A stretch of 64,000 nt of DNA, from contig NC_060106.1 of assembly GCF_021155765.1 (NCBI RefSeq), forward strand, positions 9,803,501 through 9,867,500, read 5' to 3'. The translations under genes were made by a program, and so were the position numbers. Shown piece by piece: positions 1 through 14,500 of the stretch (its first letter is position 1; each line of letters begins with the position of its first letter). The notes beneath the pieces were generated by a model, which made no database searches, had not been told where the DNA came from, and was given only the letters and a program-made list of their open reading frames with translations. This stretch comes from Diprion similis. Lineage: Eukaryota; Arthropoda; Insecta; Hymenoptera; Diprionidae.

Positions 1-3000
1 GCTTACTGAAGAATACCAATTTTTGTATAGGAACTTGATGAATACGACGAATAAAAATGGACCAAAAATGAAGTACTCGTCTCACGTGACTTAATTAATT
101 ATACGCTTAAAATTTACAGTAAAATCAAAAAACGTCGACGTTTCACAACCGTGAATCTCTTCAATCGCTTGACTATACAGCACAATCCAAAACACCTGAT
201 TGGCCACCTCGCAGAATCGATGGCATCGAAGCGTTGGATAAAACTAGACGCGATACCGGTTCCCCAACTTTCCCGATTAAGGATACCTGAGTGGTTGCGC
301 AACAGATGCGCCAGGGTGTAACCTGCAGTCGAGGTCCGGTTGATCCGACGATGATCGCGCGCTCGTAAAGAGCCGTATCTAAGACAAATGAGCTTTGCTG
401 GAGAACGAGGCGACGCACGTAAAAAGGGGGCTGTTGTCTCATAACTCGGGTAATACAGGGAGTTTGCGGTGGTTGGACAGTGATTCACGTCTGCGGCAGA
501 TTCCGCTCTCCTTCTCGCAGTTCGTCGCGATGATTGATGGGCGAGAGGGAATCGGCGCCCGGGGCATGACGGGAAAACGGGGCCGCGCCCAACGGCCCGT
601 GGAGCTTTTCTGCGCAAACTTGCAGCTCCGACGAGGCACCAAAGGTAGGTACGAAACGGCGGGGTTCATGACGCGTGACGCTCGTCCTCCGACCAACCAC
701 CTAACCCCTAACCACTCGTCCGTGTCTCGCTAAACACCGCAGCACGCGATGCCCGCCATTCACTGTCTGCGGCTGCAGGGGCTCTCCCTCTTCTAACAAG
801 AATTTATTGTCGCGCTAATTTGGCCCGCCTCGACGCCGGGCGTCGCGTCGCGGCGTTGGTCTCGTTTGTGCGTCGCACGCTCTCTGTCTTTTCTCCCTCT
901 CGCCGAGGTCCAGTTAAATGATGAATGTCACCACGTGATAAAAACGGTGAAAATTTTTTGTACAGAATTGCTGACGGCTTATTGGCGTTTTGAATTAATG
1001 CAGCTTTTTTCAACTCTTCGACGATTTTTATTTGCATCGATTTGAACGCAAAAACGATCGAAAGTTCGAGTGTAATTTCTAACACAATTTTGTGCATAAT
1101 CGCGGCATGTGCGGATTATGAAATTGGAACTTTGATTTCCGGGTTGATAAAATGTGAGAGTCGCAACGAGAACACAAAGTTCAAAATTCTAAGTTTCAGT
1201 TTGTGAATGTTTTTTTAAACGACCTTTGCAGAGCAATCGTATCAACTCGAACAAGTATGCTATTCTCATTAATGCTAGGCTAGTACAAATAGTGACAGAG
1301 AGATCCAGGACAGTCAGTTCCAGACATCCCAAAAAAGGACATCGCTCGGAGACACCTCACTCAGCGAACGTCGCTATTAGTGGGACTGATTTGTTGCTTT
1401 CGCTTTGAAAGGAAGATACTGAGATAGTGAGAGTTGAGTTGCACAAGAAAGACTGTCTCGAATGCTTAAAATTGTACAGCGATTAAGAACTGATTGGTTT
1501 TCGTTTCGTTCAGTAAAATATTCTCCTACAACTAAATCATTGACAAACCAAACAGCCAAAGAGTTAAATTAAGTCAGAAACCAAGTGAAATACATGTCGT
1601 ACATGAAAATGGAAAAACTGGTTGGAGAAAATATTGAAAATTTCAAACTCACCAGGCAGATCCGAAGCCCATTAAGACTATCGAGAGGAAAGACGGTCGG
1701 ATGTGGTTGCACAGTGGCTGCAGGGCGGGTATCGAAGGCTGGCCCACTCCATAAATCTGAAGGAGATTGAATAACAGGTTGAATCGTAATAAATCAGGAA
1801 TTGAGGCTAGCGAATTAGGAAATTGCCTACTTAAAAACCGCACCAGGGTTAATCCCGTTCGAGTCAGGCACGCGGGACTAAGACAGAAAGGAAGGAAAAT
1901 AAAATAGCTGAAACCTGGAGGGGGGAATAAAATCAACGTAACTCAATCGTGGTTGTCTTCCGAGATCAGCCTTTTACCTATCTCTCTTTATTTCTTTTTC
2001 CCTTCTCTTCTTATACTCTGATTAATGTCCCCCCTCGCCCTCGGTATGTACAGTTCGTTCATGCCAACTTCTAATTGTCCTAAATGCCAATAAATAAGTA
2101 AAGAAAGAGGACGAGTCACGAGACTTACGGCTTATTTATGCGAAATTGAATTCACCTAATTCTTCGACGGAGAGTCAATGCTCATGTTAATATATCTTGC
2201 GATGAAAATCGATTGGAGTATTAGACGGATATTCAATCATTGTAAAAGACCGATTAGCGTTTTCAACTACGCTTCATTCAGCCTCGAGTAGACAAGATAG
2301 GGAAGCTTGAAGAAATTCAACAATTAGAAACAATCAGCAATGTGAAAGATTGACGTTCAAATTTGTTGAAATTAATTTCAGTTTATTGAGGAACCAACGA
2401 AAGCTGTATGAAAATGAACAACTTAATTCGCATAAGGTGAATTGAAATTGATCTGATCTCATTCATCAAGGTCTCCTATCATACATGAATACAGAGAGAT
2501 TAGGATCAATGAAATGTCGAAATACTTTGTTAGATGTGTGCATCTAGGTCTTGCCTTATGCAGGATAAGAAACGTTTGGCATTATTGTAATGACGGATGT
2601 ATAGATATGCAGTGATATAATTCTGATCAAACGCTCTACTGTAACGTATAGTAAGGAAAAAATACAGCAACCAATAAATGTCAGTCGATGGATCGTGCCG
2701 CTATTTTTTCCTGTTTACTTTATTACACTTTCGTGTTTTCGGTTCCCATCGAGGAATCAGAACTGCGTATAATATACATATATTTCATATCCTTCAGATC
2801 GACGGTACAGACGAGTGCAATAATCCACTTTGAGTGAAAGCGGGATCAGCAATGACGTAGCCCGGATTCCCCGTAGGGGGAAAAATGAAAAAATTTACTT
2901 CGCACTCTGATCTGGAAAAACGGCGCCTCGACAGGTGCGTACAATGCAATTATTCAATTATCTCAGGCTCATTACGGTGCCGTTGAAAACAAAGGCACGC

Positions 3001-5047
3001 AACCGTGGTCTTAACGAGTTGCAATTACAGCTGAACAGAAGCGCGGCAAATTTTCGTAACAATTGTAACGCGTGTAGCGGTTTCTCGTGCGTAATTTACA
3101 AAGCCGCAAGTGTTTGCCGGCAGAAATAATAATTGCAAAACTTGTCTTTCTCGTAATCCACGTCTCGCGGTTTCTTAATCTGAAAAAACTCTTTTCTTAA
3201 ACCTAATTGACCAAACCCTGAGCCTTTGGGTACCCAGCAGCCAGTTTACGGAGAATTTACGACTGGCATAAATTGATTAACAAACGAGGATCCAGACAGC
3301 TGATAACGGCGTAATCAACGATCCATGATACTCGCGACTGGGGTTAAATCCGGTGGAATTAGATCGATATAAGCACGACGCGAGTTACCTTCGAGGTCAT
3401 AATTGTCGGGCAACGATCGACGGCGTCATCAATTACCTCGACAATAGATTATAAATAAACAGATGCGGTACGGATCACGGATAGATCTGTAGATCACCCG
3501 CGACGCGCGACGTCCGGCGGAAGCTCCATTAGCTTCCACGATCGCGGAATCGCCGCGCTGCTATCACGTAATGAACGAGTACGCGAGGCAGACGCGATTT
3601 TGGTCAGGATGTGCGTAGATGGATACTGGGCAGCACCTCCATCATACGTGGAATACTGCGGCCTGGTGAACCGAGAGGCGAATCATCGACCAGCCAGACG
3701 TTCCGCATCCTCGCATTAATCAACAGTAATTAATCATTAAATCCAATGCTAATCACGTTTCCAAACCGTGCGGGTCACAGTATAGCTGAATATATAGACA
3801 CCTACACCAAATGCCTGTATTATTTCGCTCGACGAGAGAGATCTCGATCAATCGGCAAAAATTATACTCGTGAAAAACTATGAAAAATCATAAAGCGGGA
3901 AAAGACGAATTTTCTTCATCGCAATAAAAACTTGTACAAAATATCAATTTTCTATACGACTTTTAAACATGCTCTCGTCGCCTAGCATGCTTAGACTAAT
4001 TTCATCCAATTTTACGTGAGCCAAGGTATCGTCAAAATCAGTAGCTCGAAATTCACCTCATCGATATATTAACAAGATTACGGTAGCAGTTACAAGATTT
4101 GTCGAGAGTTATTCGTTGCTCTATCAAAATTGGATTCTCGTACTCGTGGAAATTGAATGAATTTTGAAATCTGCACAAAGTTATGACACAACTACTACTA
4201 ACTCAAACGCAAACTGATTATTATTGTTAGAAAAAAATGATTTAAACTCGATTTATTTCATTCCAGATTCATCACTCGTTTTATAACCGACAGCAATTGA
4301 AGATTTGGATTCTATTCGCACTGTATTGAAACCCTGAGTGAAAAAGAAGAAAAAATATGAAAGCCTTGAAAATCAGTTGCTTCAGCCGCAGTACTCGAAC
4401 CTCAAGGAATTGACGTGTCGAAACAAATCCATCAATAATCGTCAGACCAGCGATTGCAACACTAAAAGCTATGGATTAATATCATAAAGATCAATAAAAC
4501 GAAATAATAAGTAGCAAAAGAAGAAAGCCGACTTTTTCAAATCTCATTCTAAACATCCATATAAGCTCCCAGACCTTAATTAGGTAAAGAATGCAATCCT
4601 CAAAATTAGGAGCCCTTTAGAAGCCTTTTCTCGTCATTTCCGGATTTCCATCGCGCGTGGAAGAATAAAGAGCCAATTCATCGGCATTGGGTACTTTCAA
4701 CCGCCCACCTGACTGTAGTCCAACCATAAAACCAATCATAATTCAATAATAGCCCTCCTAAGCAGGACCCTTTGCGGCTAATAAGCTTTATAAGCTTTAT
4801 ACGACGCCTAACCACGTCGACAAGAGAGCAGACACGGCCCGGTGAATTCCCCGACTCATGGCGTGTGCGCTTGGCGAGGGTGATGGAAGCCCTTAATTAA
4901 GCACCTGTCGCACGTTTCACCTTCTCAAACGCTCTCTCACCCTACTCTACGCCCTTTGCGCCCGAGCTCATTTCTTGATCTGCGTCAAATGACCCAATCA
5001 AGTCCTGAGTTTCCGGAATCCATTGGAACTGAGCTCGGGTGGCGGGT

Positions 5048-5066
5048 GGGGGGGGGGGGGGGGGGG
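5048..5066. repeat. Homopolymer run of 19 G
   Basis: Nineteen consecutive G residues follow a short GGCGGGT lead-in, in otherwise ordinary intergenic DNA. Runs of this length are slippage-prone and can form G-quadruplex structures, and their exact length in an assembly is often unreliable. Confidence 0.95.
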
Positions 5067-8000
5067 CACATTCGGCATTTAGATATACTCGTAGTAACGT
5101 CAGATCAGCGGGTATCAGTGATTGATGGCTATAAAATTTATGGTACACGCATCCATTACTGCACGTAGATGAACTTCACTGTAGTACTTACGCATGGTGA
5201 AATTAATTTTCGAGTTAACCCTGTTGAAAATGTTCAAATGTTTCGGGAGAATTCGGCGCAATTTATTACATGATTCGTTTTGTAAATTCGATAAAATACA
5301 TAAGACATCACATAGTAAGATAAAAAATCATATAATCAACTATATCGTAAATTATCCGAGTTTTGATCTAGTAGGTATATCTGATGATTCGGGTATTCGC
5401 AATTTTTTATGTGATTTCTTAAAAAATTTATTGTCAAAAAATTTGTTACACGCGTCACGCATTTACGCGATCACGCTTCCGCCTGCGCCCTAATTTGCTG
5501 CGAAGAATGGTCTTATCAGGGGCTTTTATCTCGTCAACTAGCGGCTGCTAGCTCCATATGCAATTACCGAGGGCCGATTTAATGCGACTACCGTGCGATA
5601 GTAGAAAAATTGGTAGGTAATTCGTTTTATCGTTTGTGTCGTAGAATTATTATAATCTCTTTGGGTTTGATTTAATTCGCAGAGCTTCGCGTCGCGTCCA
5701 AGTGCAGCTGTACCTAAAGTAATGAAACTATATATATAAAGACCCAACGAGCAAACTGCATCTCGGCTGGCTTACGACTACATTATAAAGGACGAAGGTT
5801 TCTTCTAATTTTTTATTATACTCTTTTTTTTCTTCTTATCCTTTCTCGGTAATGTTATCGTACGAAGAACTCGTTTGAATTAGACTTTGAAATCAAGCTA
5901 GCAAAAACTCGGAGAGCTTCCGAGCTCAGGTGTGTGTCGATGTAGGCGAATTGCAGAGTGAGTTCGAGAGGGTGCTGCAGGTACTTTCTTCGATTACAAC
6001 CAGCAAAAAGAGACATTTACATTTCTTTGCCTCGCAGAAGATTAAAGCTCTCCTCCGTTCGTAGCCCACCCTATAATATACAGACATATACGTACATACA
6101 TACTTATATATAGGTACATACGCAGTACCCACATACCATCTTTTCACGATTTTTCAAAACACACGTGTGCGTGTCGGCGCGCATCTCGGACACCGAAATT
6201 CGTTACTCCGATTCTATTCCATTCCTGAATCTCCCTCCCCTGAACCAATCGCGATTAAACAGCCGAATTGTCATCCCTCTGAAATTCCCTTGCGGACACG
6301 GCAGAGGCACCGGAACGACGCCGAGCGTCTGTCGAGGGGTAGCATCTTGCGGGGGCGGTCCCTCGGCGTCGTTATCAGGGACGCCTGGGGTTGGCCAAGC
6401 TCCGAGGCTCTCCCGACCAATGGCGTTCCGGTGTTCGCTTTTCTCTCGGAAATCGAGTCGACGGAACACTGCGTTACATATATCACTGCCGGACGCTGCC
6501 CACAGACCAGCTACCCGAGGCCAGACCAACCCCCGGGACGACCTCCCTCGGCGGAGGGATATGCGCCGCAGAAAAGGCGACGGAAAGAGAAAAAGGGAAT
6601 GGATCAGCGGATGAAAAGAAACGCCGCTGCCGATTCACCCTGTAGAATTGGGCCGGACATTCGTTATTTTCTTATATGCGTGTAATAATATAATGCCGCA
6701 AAGAGGCGGGTTTGCGGATTCGGTAATATTATTCCAATAAATTTTGCCAATTTTCAATTGCATACAGACAGTGAAATTCCATAAATTTTTTTCATTACGA
6801 ATTGTAAATTGATTATTTTCATCTGTCTAAAGGGCGCAGAGAATTACTACCTATTCTGATTGCGTCGATTCAGATTAACCTGTTATTGATTTCTGCAAAT
6901 ATCAATCCTAGGGTATAAATTATAAATACTAACTTGTGGGAAATTAAATTTCCAACAACTTTGGATTCTATCATTTTCGCTCTAAAGATGTAAATTAGCG
7001 AATTAACGTTATTTCTGAAAAACAAGAAAATTCACCTTCAAATCAAGATGGCAGCGAATGCAATGGCGGAAGTTTCTCGAAAGTCGAGATTTACACTTTC
7101 AGCGCCCCCCCTAATTATTTCCAGGTTAAGCTATTTTTACGTCTATCTCGACGGGACCACAATCCGAACGAGCAGAGAACATGGAAAATATCATATCCGT
7201 GCAAAGAAGATGAAGCAAATAGTACCTACTGATCGCATCTGCGTCCAAAATTCCCTGCGTCGAAAGCGTCACATCTCATTGTCAGCTTGGCGTCCAGAGT
7301 CTCGATTCTGCGACGTGAAAAAACTCCGAATCACAAGGCCAAAGCCACCAATTTTCCTCCGAAAATAGGCGACACTTCAGCTGTCTCTTTCTTCCTTGAA
7401 AAACACAGACACTAATCACGCATTGTGGATTAATTCACAGAACATTCTTTTACTCACAGTTTTAACAACGCAGATTCTAGATTCTATCACACCGAGCACG
7501 ATAGTCATTTTAAACAACGCTTGTTGATTCTTCCGTAATGGCTGACTTCAATGAAGAGCATTTTCCGCACTTTCGCACTTTTCGATTCAAGAATATCGCC
7601 GACGATGTTCATGTTTCGCAAATAATAATGAGCAAACCGTAGTTTTAATCGTTCTAGTCATACACAGCACAATTATACGTAGTAAGCACTGAATCAAGTG
7701 AAAAGATGCTAACTCACCCGTACGCGTCGCGTTGAATGTCACACAAGAAAAACAATCTGAAGATCGGCCGACCATTGTGACTATTTTCACGTTGCTCGTT
7801 CGTTTCTAACTTCAGGGGACACGCATGCATGGATGAAAGTTGGGTTGCGTGCTGTCAGGCGCACTCATCTCTAACTGTATCGGTCGATTTCGTTGCTTTG
7901 AAATAAGACACAGCGTATTTTATATATTCATTCAAATCACATTTCGAATAACGCTAGTTCGTTTGTTCAAAACAATTTATTTCCCCCTTTGATTCGGTTG

Positions 8001-11000
8001 TTTAATAATGTTTACAAGCATTTTCTATCACCTTGAAAGTCTCCGCAAATGGCTAATCAACACCGGAGCGTGAAGAAGAAAAATAACAAGTATCTAGAAA
8101 TTGTAACATCGATTCGTATGTGAGAAATTGGGGGACTCGGGACAGAAGAAGACGAGTCTTTGAATCTGTTAAATATAAATCGAATATTAGGCAAGTCTTG
8201 AGTGTAGGCTATAAAGGTTTCGAAGATCAAACGTGGCTCGTGTTAAACAGACTCAAGAGAGCGTAAGCACTCCCTCAAACCTACGCAAGCTTCTCCCCAA
8301 TCGCAGAACCGTATTCGTGCTCTTAACACCGAGGTTTTTGAATTTGGTTTCGAAGCACACAATCGTCAATGTCCGTGTGAACATTTAGTCTTTGTTTTGT
8401 TACATTACATCTCGGAAGATAAACTCTTCCCGGCAGCTTTACGACCTGTTCATGTCAGCATCTATAGCCACAGACCACAGTGCAGAGTCATAAGTTTTTG
8501 CCACTCGAGCGGAAATTATTTGAGGACTGGATGTGACACTAGACAAACTCGGCATGGCTCATCAAGGTTCACTGCAAACTCTAATGTCTTAACGGTTACA
8601 ATATCTCGATGAAAACTCAACGCATCTAACGAATGATTGTCTGTTACAAAATCTGACTTTCCTCCTGAATTGCCGCTTTTTATCACCAGTCTAAAAGGCA
8701 GGTATATATTTTTTCAAAAAACGATACCTAACACTTGTCCTGAAATTTGAAGACGGCACGGTTTGTCACTTTCTAACCGTGTCGTTAGCATTTCTACCTC
8801 GTCAGTAAAAGACGGCAGTAATTACAGTGCCGTTGTTCAACAAACTACAATAACCGCGGAAGCCACGACTTTGAGGATAAGAAAAAATATCGCGCGCACG
8901 TAGAGTCGAGAAACCATGAGCAGGCCACAGGTTAGAGAGGTCACGCGTGTCCAGACGGTATAGAATATGGCGTCAATTTGCATGCTACAAACATTCGAGA
9001 CGCTGCGGTATGACGTTGGCTCATTACGTGCGTAAATAACGGGCATTTCAGCCGCGCATACATCAAATGCCCATGGCGTCACTTAATATCCGCACGGCAG
9101 GAAAATTATGTCTGTCGCGTATTATCCGGTCTGGTGCTACGTCTATCCGTCAAGTGTCTTGACGACACGCGTCTTGAGCAGGTAAAATGAAAGATAAAAC
9201 ATGAAGAATATTGGAATGCCAACTTTAGAGAGAATTCATTTTGTGATTGATTTTTGGGTATTAATTTAGTGTACTAAATAATATCTAGAGAGGTGAATTA
9301 TGTGGTGAATACGTAGTAAATAAACGGCGAAGCAGGGCTTACGTCCGAGTAGGTGCAGTCTGCAGTCTGCATCGCATTAAGTACATACATACTCGTCGTT
9401 TCGTGGAATATTCCTTGCTCCGACGCTTTGCGCTTTTAAAAGCTCACAAATTCCCCGGGTAGAGGTTCTCCAGGGAAGCAGGAGCTGGTACCGTTTCATC
9501 GGTTTCCATCGTCCGTCCACAGGAGGCAATATATCGATGTTTAGCAGCCAATAAACGGATTCCTCAAAGAGGGCTTTTACCGTAAAGCGCTACCACCGCA
9601 CTCCTCTCTGGCACTCTGGTGCTTTCAGAGCTTTGCCGGCAGTCGAAGCATACCTTATATGCACCCATTGCAACGTTACACGCGCGTTATACGTCGCTAC
9701 GACGTATACTTAGGTACTCGCATTCAACCGTTCGCTTATACCGCAGATCCTTCACGAGGTCCCAGCGACGATGGTAAAACGGCAATAATCCTTCGTGACA
9801 CAAAGTAAACGCCGCTGCGTTTACGGAGCAATTCAAGACCGCCGTTTACCGAACTAAAAACGTGCGATGCAAGCTGCGATATTTACGAAGATGTGATCAG
9901 ATTTGCCCTGGAAAAATCGTCCCTTCTTCTCACATCTCCCTCCAATCAATCGCACCTTAGTCCACTGCACTGCGTTTTGTCCGCCTTTTCAATGACGATT
10001 AATTGCATGTAACCGTGTTCCGCAAGCAGGTAAGAGAATCCCGACTGCCCGACTGGCTTCCCTAATCCTCGCCGCTTTAACGGAATACGAATCGTTAAGT
10101 CGTCGTTATAAGGTTTGTAAGGTCTTGGAGGTACCGGGTGTAAAGTTTAATGGACCTTTGCCGAGTCTCAGCCCACGAATTACGACGGACTTAACGCGCC
10201 AACCGGCCAAGCGTTGTACAGGCGTAACTTCTCTCCTCTTCTCGGGCAAGAGGGAGAGAATCAGCTCGATTTTATGGAGCTTGCAGATCGTTATGCAGCG
10301 CTTTTAAAATTATTGCGTTTCAATGTGCCGCGCGCCGCGACACAGCTATACAATATAATATGTAAGCGAAAGAGTGGAATTGTTTCACGGAATATTACAT
10401 ACCGATTAACAGCCCGTCGATACTTACTCCCAAAGTCTTGCGTTTATTTTCTTGGCCGCATAGCAGGTAGCGTAACGCAAGCCTACCAAGCGGCGTATTT
10501 CACCTCCGAAATCCTAAAATATTCCGACCGTGTCACACGGCTTGCCAGGGCGATGATGCTGACGGTGTGCCGAGTATATCGCCGGTAGATCACAGACTCG
10601 CGACACAGTCTGCAGGGCATCGCTGATACTCCGTTCGGTGATGGATTGATCGACGATCCCCGGAGATCAAGCCTCGAATTTCGATCCCCGGTGCTGTGGT
10701 ATAAACGCGATCTTTCCATGCAGGCACATCACCCTCCGTGCACACGTATTTACGTCTGCTGGAAAAATATACCTGTAGGTATAGGTATGCATGTATTTGC
10801 TGTAGGTTTTATAAGTCCGCCTATCCATCAGTAGGTATATAAGATAAACGGGATCATTCCGCTGTTGTTGCCATACTGCGAGATTATGTCGTAATCCTTT
10901 CAGTCGCGTTACAGAGAAATAACGAAAGCACATTCGTGTATGTGGCAAGAGATTTTTGTTACTGACGAACCATGAAATTCACAATATATCACGGGTATGG

Positions 11001-11411
11001 TTCAAACTTATTATTATCAATGATCTTTGTATATTAATTTTTAAACCTCGTTATTAATTGTTAGCCACATGTTCCAATCACGTTTGAATTTAAAGATTTC
11101 GGAAATTTAATAACAATTCATTAGTAGAATTCCGTAATTAAATCAATTCAATTTTCATTCCATTGTAACTGTATTCTACAAAATTGAAGGCAACCGGTAG
11201 ACCAGTTGAATCGACTACTTCATTCGTTGCAACTCGGTGGATACGTATTCGTTGCCTGTCAAGTCTATAGCTACTGGATCGAGTGAAGATAATTAATATA
11301 ATTCGATTAATATACAGCGTCGATACGAGGGTTGAGATTTCGTTTGAAGAATCTCGAGTTCCCTGAACCGTGAGAATCACGTCCGGACGATATCCATAGA
11401 TTTCCAATTAC

Positions 11412-11540
11412 CGTCGTAGAGTGGCTGGATTCCCACAGTCCGTGAAAATACGGATTCCCTCCGCATCTCGGCGGCTCGATTGGAAGCCATAATGCATTAC
11501 AACCGGGGAATATCGAGATGAGGAGGAAGAGCATCGTCGC
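11412..11540 (-). other. Candidate signal-peptide first coding exon (weak)
   Basis: On the minus strand a good acceptor (ending CGATTCAG) is followed six bases later by an ATG at 11534-11532 with A at -3. The frame then runs 41 codons to a GT at 11411-11410. The peptide starts MLFLLISIFPGCNA, a short hydrophobic stretch ending in a small-residue site like a signal peptidase cleavage site. It continues with a Pro/Cys-containing segment (PPRCGGNPYFHGLW). I do not recognise the protein and found no following exon to the left. It may be the first coding exon of a secreted or membrane protein, or chance. Confidence 0.2.
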
Positions 11541-14500
11541 CTGAATCGTCCGAAGCGAGACACGTACCGTATGGGAGGGAATATTACCGCGGCAGATATA
11601 TACGGAAGAAAATAAATGAGATGCGTGGGCTTTGGTTGATCCCTTGATAAAAAAGAAAATCACCCGCCTGCACGCGAGATTGGGGTCGGCAGACTTCTCG
11701 GGTGTATAAATATTTATATTGACGCGTAGTGACCGGGCGTCGAGACGCCGATCCGTCGAGCGGCACGTGATTGTCACATCGAAACGCAGCGGGGCGCTGA
11801 GCTACAGGAAAAGCTGAAAAAGTATCTCAAAAGATACGAGGAAAAAATCATTCCTTCCTCGCCACCGCCCAAGGGAGAAAAGCCGCGATAAGTGGGTCGT
11901 TATAGCCGAGCTTCGTCCCTTGCCGAGCTGCCCAATGGTTTCCGGTGTCGAGGCTGTCGAGGCGATGCGGTGGATTTGGATCGCGAAATACGGCGAGGAT
12001 GACGAGAAGACGAGAAATAGGAGCGAAGGTGCAGACATACGTCCGGACGTCAGTCGACGTCAGGAGAATTCAAATCGTCCTTAGATGGAAGGACAAAACA
12101 TGAGTGCATGCAGCAGCATGGATCTTGCGCTTGCAGCTTGGTTGGACAACAGGTTGGTTCCGAAGGGTGTACAGTCGGGTGAAAAATGTGCCGAAACAGC
12201 AACGACATCGTGACGATCAACGCTCCGGAGGGTGAAACTGAAGGGAGTCAAGTTGAATATGATTTACAATAAGGATCTTTGGTCCTGAAAAAATATTGCA
12301 GCATACTGATTTCAACTGCCAATGTACCTTAGTATTAACACCGTCATGGAATTTACTGTTTTTTCATCATTTTTCGACAAAAAATCCTTACAGTTCTTCC
12401 GATTCTAATAAAAAGTAGCTCACCTTAGGTATTCATTATAATTGATTCCCTACAAATTGTCTGAAATACTTATTTTCTTGAGATCGTTATTGGTATTTAA
12501 TAAAAAAAAAACGGATATGATAATCGTAATAATTTTTAGGCGACAACTTATGATTCAAACAAGAAATACATTACTCTCATAATTCAACAATCCAACTTAG
12601 ACGATTTATGGAGAAATAATGAATCAATAAAATAAACTACGGTTCATCAGAATCTGGCAAGTAATATGAGTTATTTAGGGGGAAATAGTAAAATAGATAA
12701 TGCGGCTTATCTAATGTAGTTGAAAGAATGAGCGAGATTACAAATAAAGTCCAATGTTTTAAAACGTTTTCCTAAATCAAGGGATTTTTTTAATTGAAAC
12801 TAACAAGTTTAGCTTCAGTGACGCTGCTTAAAGCTTTTTTCCATCAATTTTTCGTTTCAACACCTTTTTTACTGGACTGTACGTTTCACCCATCCTCAAA
12901 ACAATTTTCAAAGTACGTTACCTCGTATAGTTGATATTGCATTTTGAAACGATGAACGTTGTTCACCGCACTGCACGTCACTAAAGCTGCGGCCGACGCC
13001 TCGTCCTGCACACCCTCTCGACGGATCGTTGGCCCCTGAAATAACCATGGATTCGTCGGATAGAGGTGTATGTATAGCGATGAAGCCCAATTTCCTCCAG
13101 TGCAAACACCCCAAAAGAGTCCCCTTAGCCGACCGGTTACGCCCTGAAATTTACATGAAATTGCTTATTAAATTACTAAGTTTTTCGCAAAGATTTAGCG
13201 AGACCGGAGCCATTTGTCTTTCGGCTTTTAATTCACCCCCCCTCCTCCCCCCCCCTTTTCCTTCCCTATTAATAAAGCTCGAGTGATGTATTGGTTTTTA
13301 GTCGCGGACACCAACTTTTTGAATAATTTCAACTGGCGCCCGATAAATTTTCTCCTCAAATTTATTTTATTTCTACCTGGATGTACATTTTCTTTTAACC
13401 TGCAGACCGTATACTTATACAATATTCACATTATACTTACAACGAATCTGTATATTGTCAAAATTTATATAAAGACAGAGTTTATATTTCGTATATTTTT
13501 CATTGCCCTAAAAGCTATGTCACTATATTTGATTGAGATAGTGAATAAATACATTTTGAAATCTGTATAGCTAGTGAAAAATTATTTTAAAGATATTAGC
13601 AAAACTATCAAAAAAATAAGAAAGATGAAAAATGAGTGTTCTAAAAACCCGTTGGAGAAAGATTCTCAATCTTATATAATAATTTTCTGCTCGATAACGT
13701 GAAGTCACATAATAATATTAAACTCAAGCTAGTAGATTTTTTTTTAGCAATTCCGTCATTTCGATAACTTCGAACTTCGATGACCGTTAAGAACGGCATG
13801 TAGCACTGATTTTACGGTTTTTCATCCCTTCTATGCCATGATGGCATTTTTTCGCTAAAATTCAACTCGTCGATCGAGGAATTGATGAAACTAGGTGGGA
13901 AATTCGACGAGTCGGCATCTGGAAGGGCGTCGAGTGTCGGCGACGAGGCTGTCAGTCATATTTGGGGTCCGTGGCTTGTTCTCGTGGAAATCAAACCAGA
14001 GTTGGCGGCATGTGGCTTGACGCGCGCAATCTGTCCGTGACATCCTAGGCGTCGTCGTCACTCGACGCCCGGCGTACCGACGCGCTTCAAAGGCCGTGGA
14101 CATACAAACCCTGGCTGCCTGCAACCCGAGGGAACATCGCCGATATTAGAAATGTTACAGCTTATATTATGCTTGTACCAGGGAGGCGAGAGGTGTCGAC
14201 GACGCCCCACAAACGTGTATTATCCGCAGGGTGTGCGGCAGACGCGCACCGAAAGCGTCGCGACGCCGGGCGTCGGTCGGTCCGAGAATCTAGTGTAGGT
14301 GCAGGGTATAAATTACTAGGGAGAATTAGAATTTCGCATGCGAAATATATATTAGTGGAACGGAAATCCGTTTGACTCGATAATCTTATTTCGCATTATC
14401 GAAGAGTATTAATTAACTTCTGGGTGTATAAATAATTCGGGTCGCCGAACTTCTCACGTTACAACAGTTTATATAATGACTGCGGTACTTCGGGAATACG

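Noticed and set aside
114..733. Overlapping open frames on both strands at the window start, up to 167 codons
   Set aside because: Several frames are open at once in GC-rich DNA, none has a known motif, and some begin at non-ATG codons.
10214..10588. 124-codon plus-strand frame
   Set aside because: No domain, no supporting splice context, and other frames nearby are equally open.
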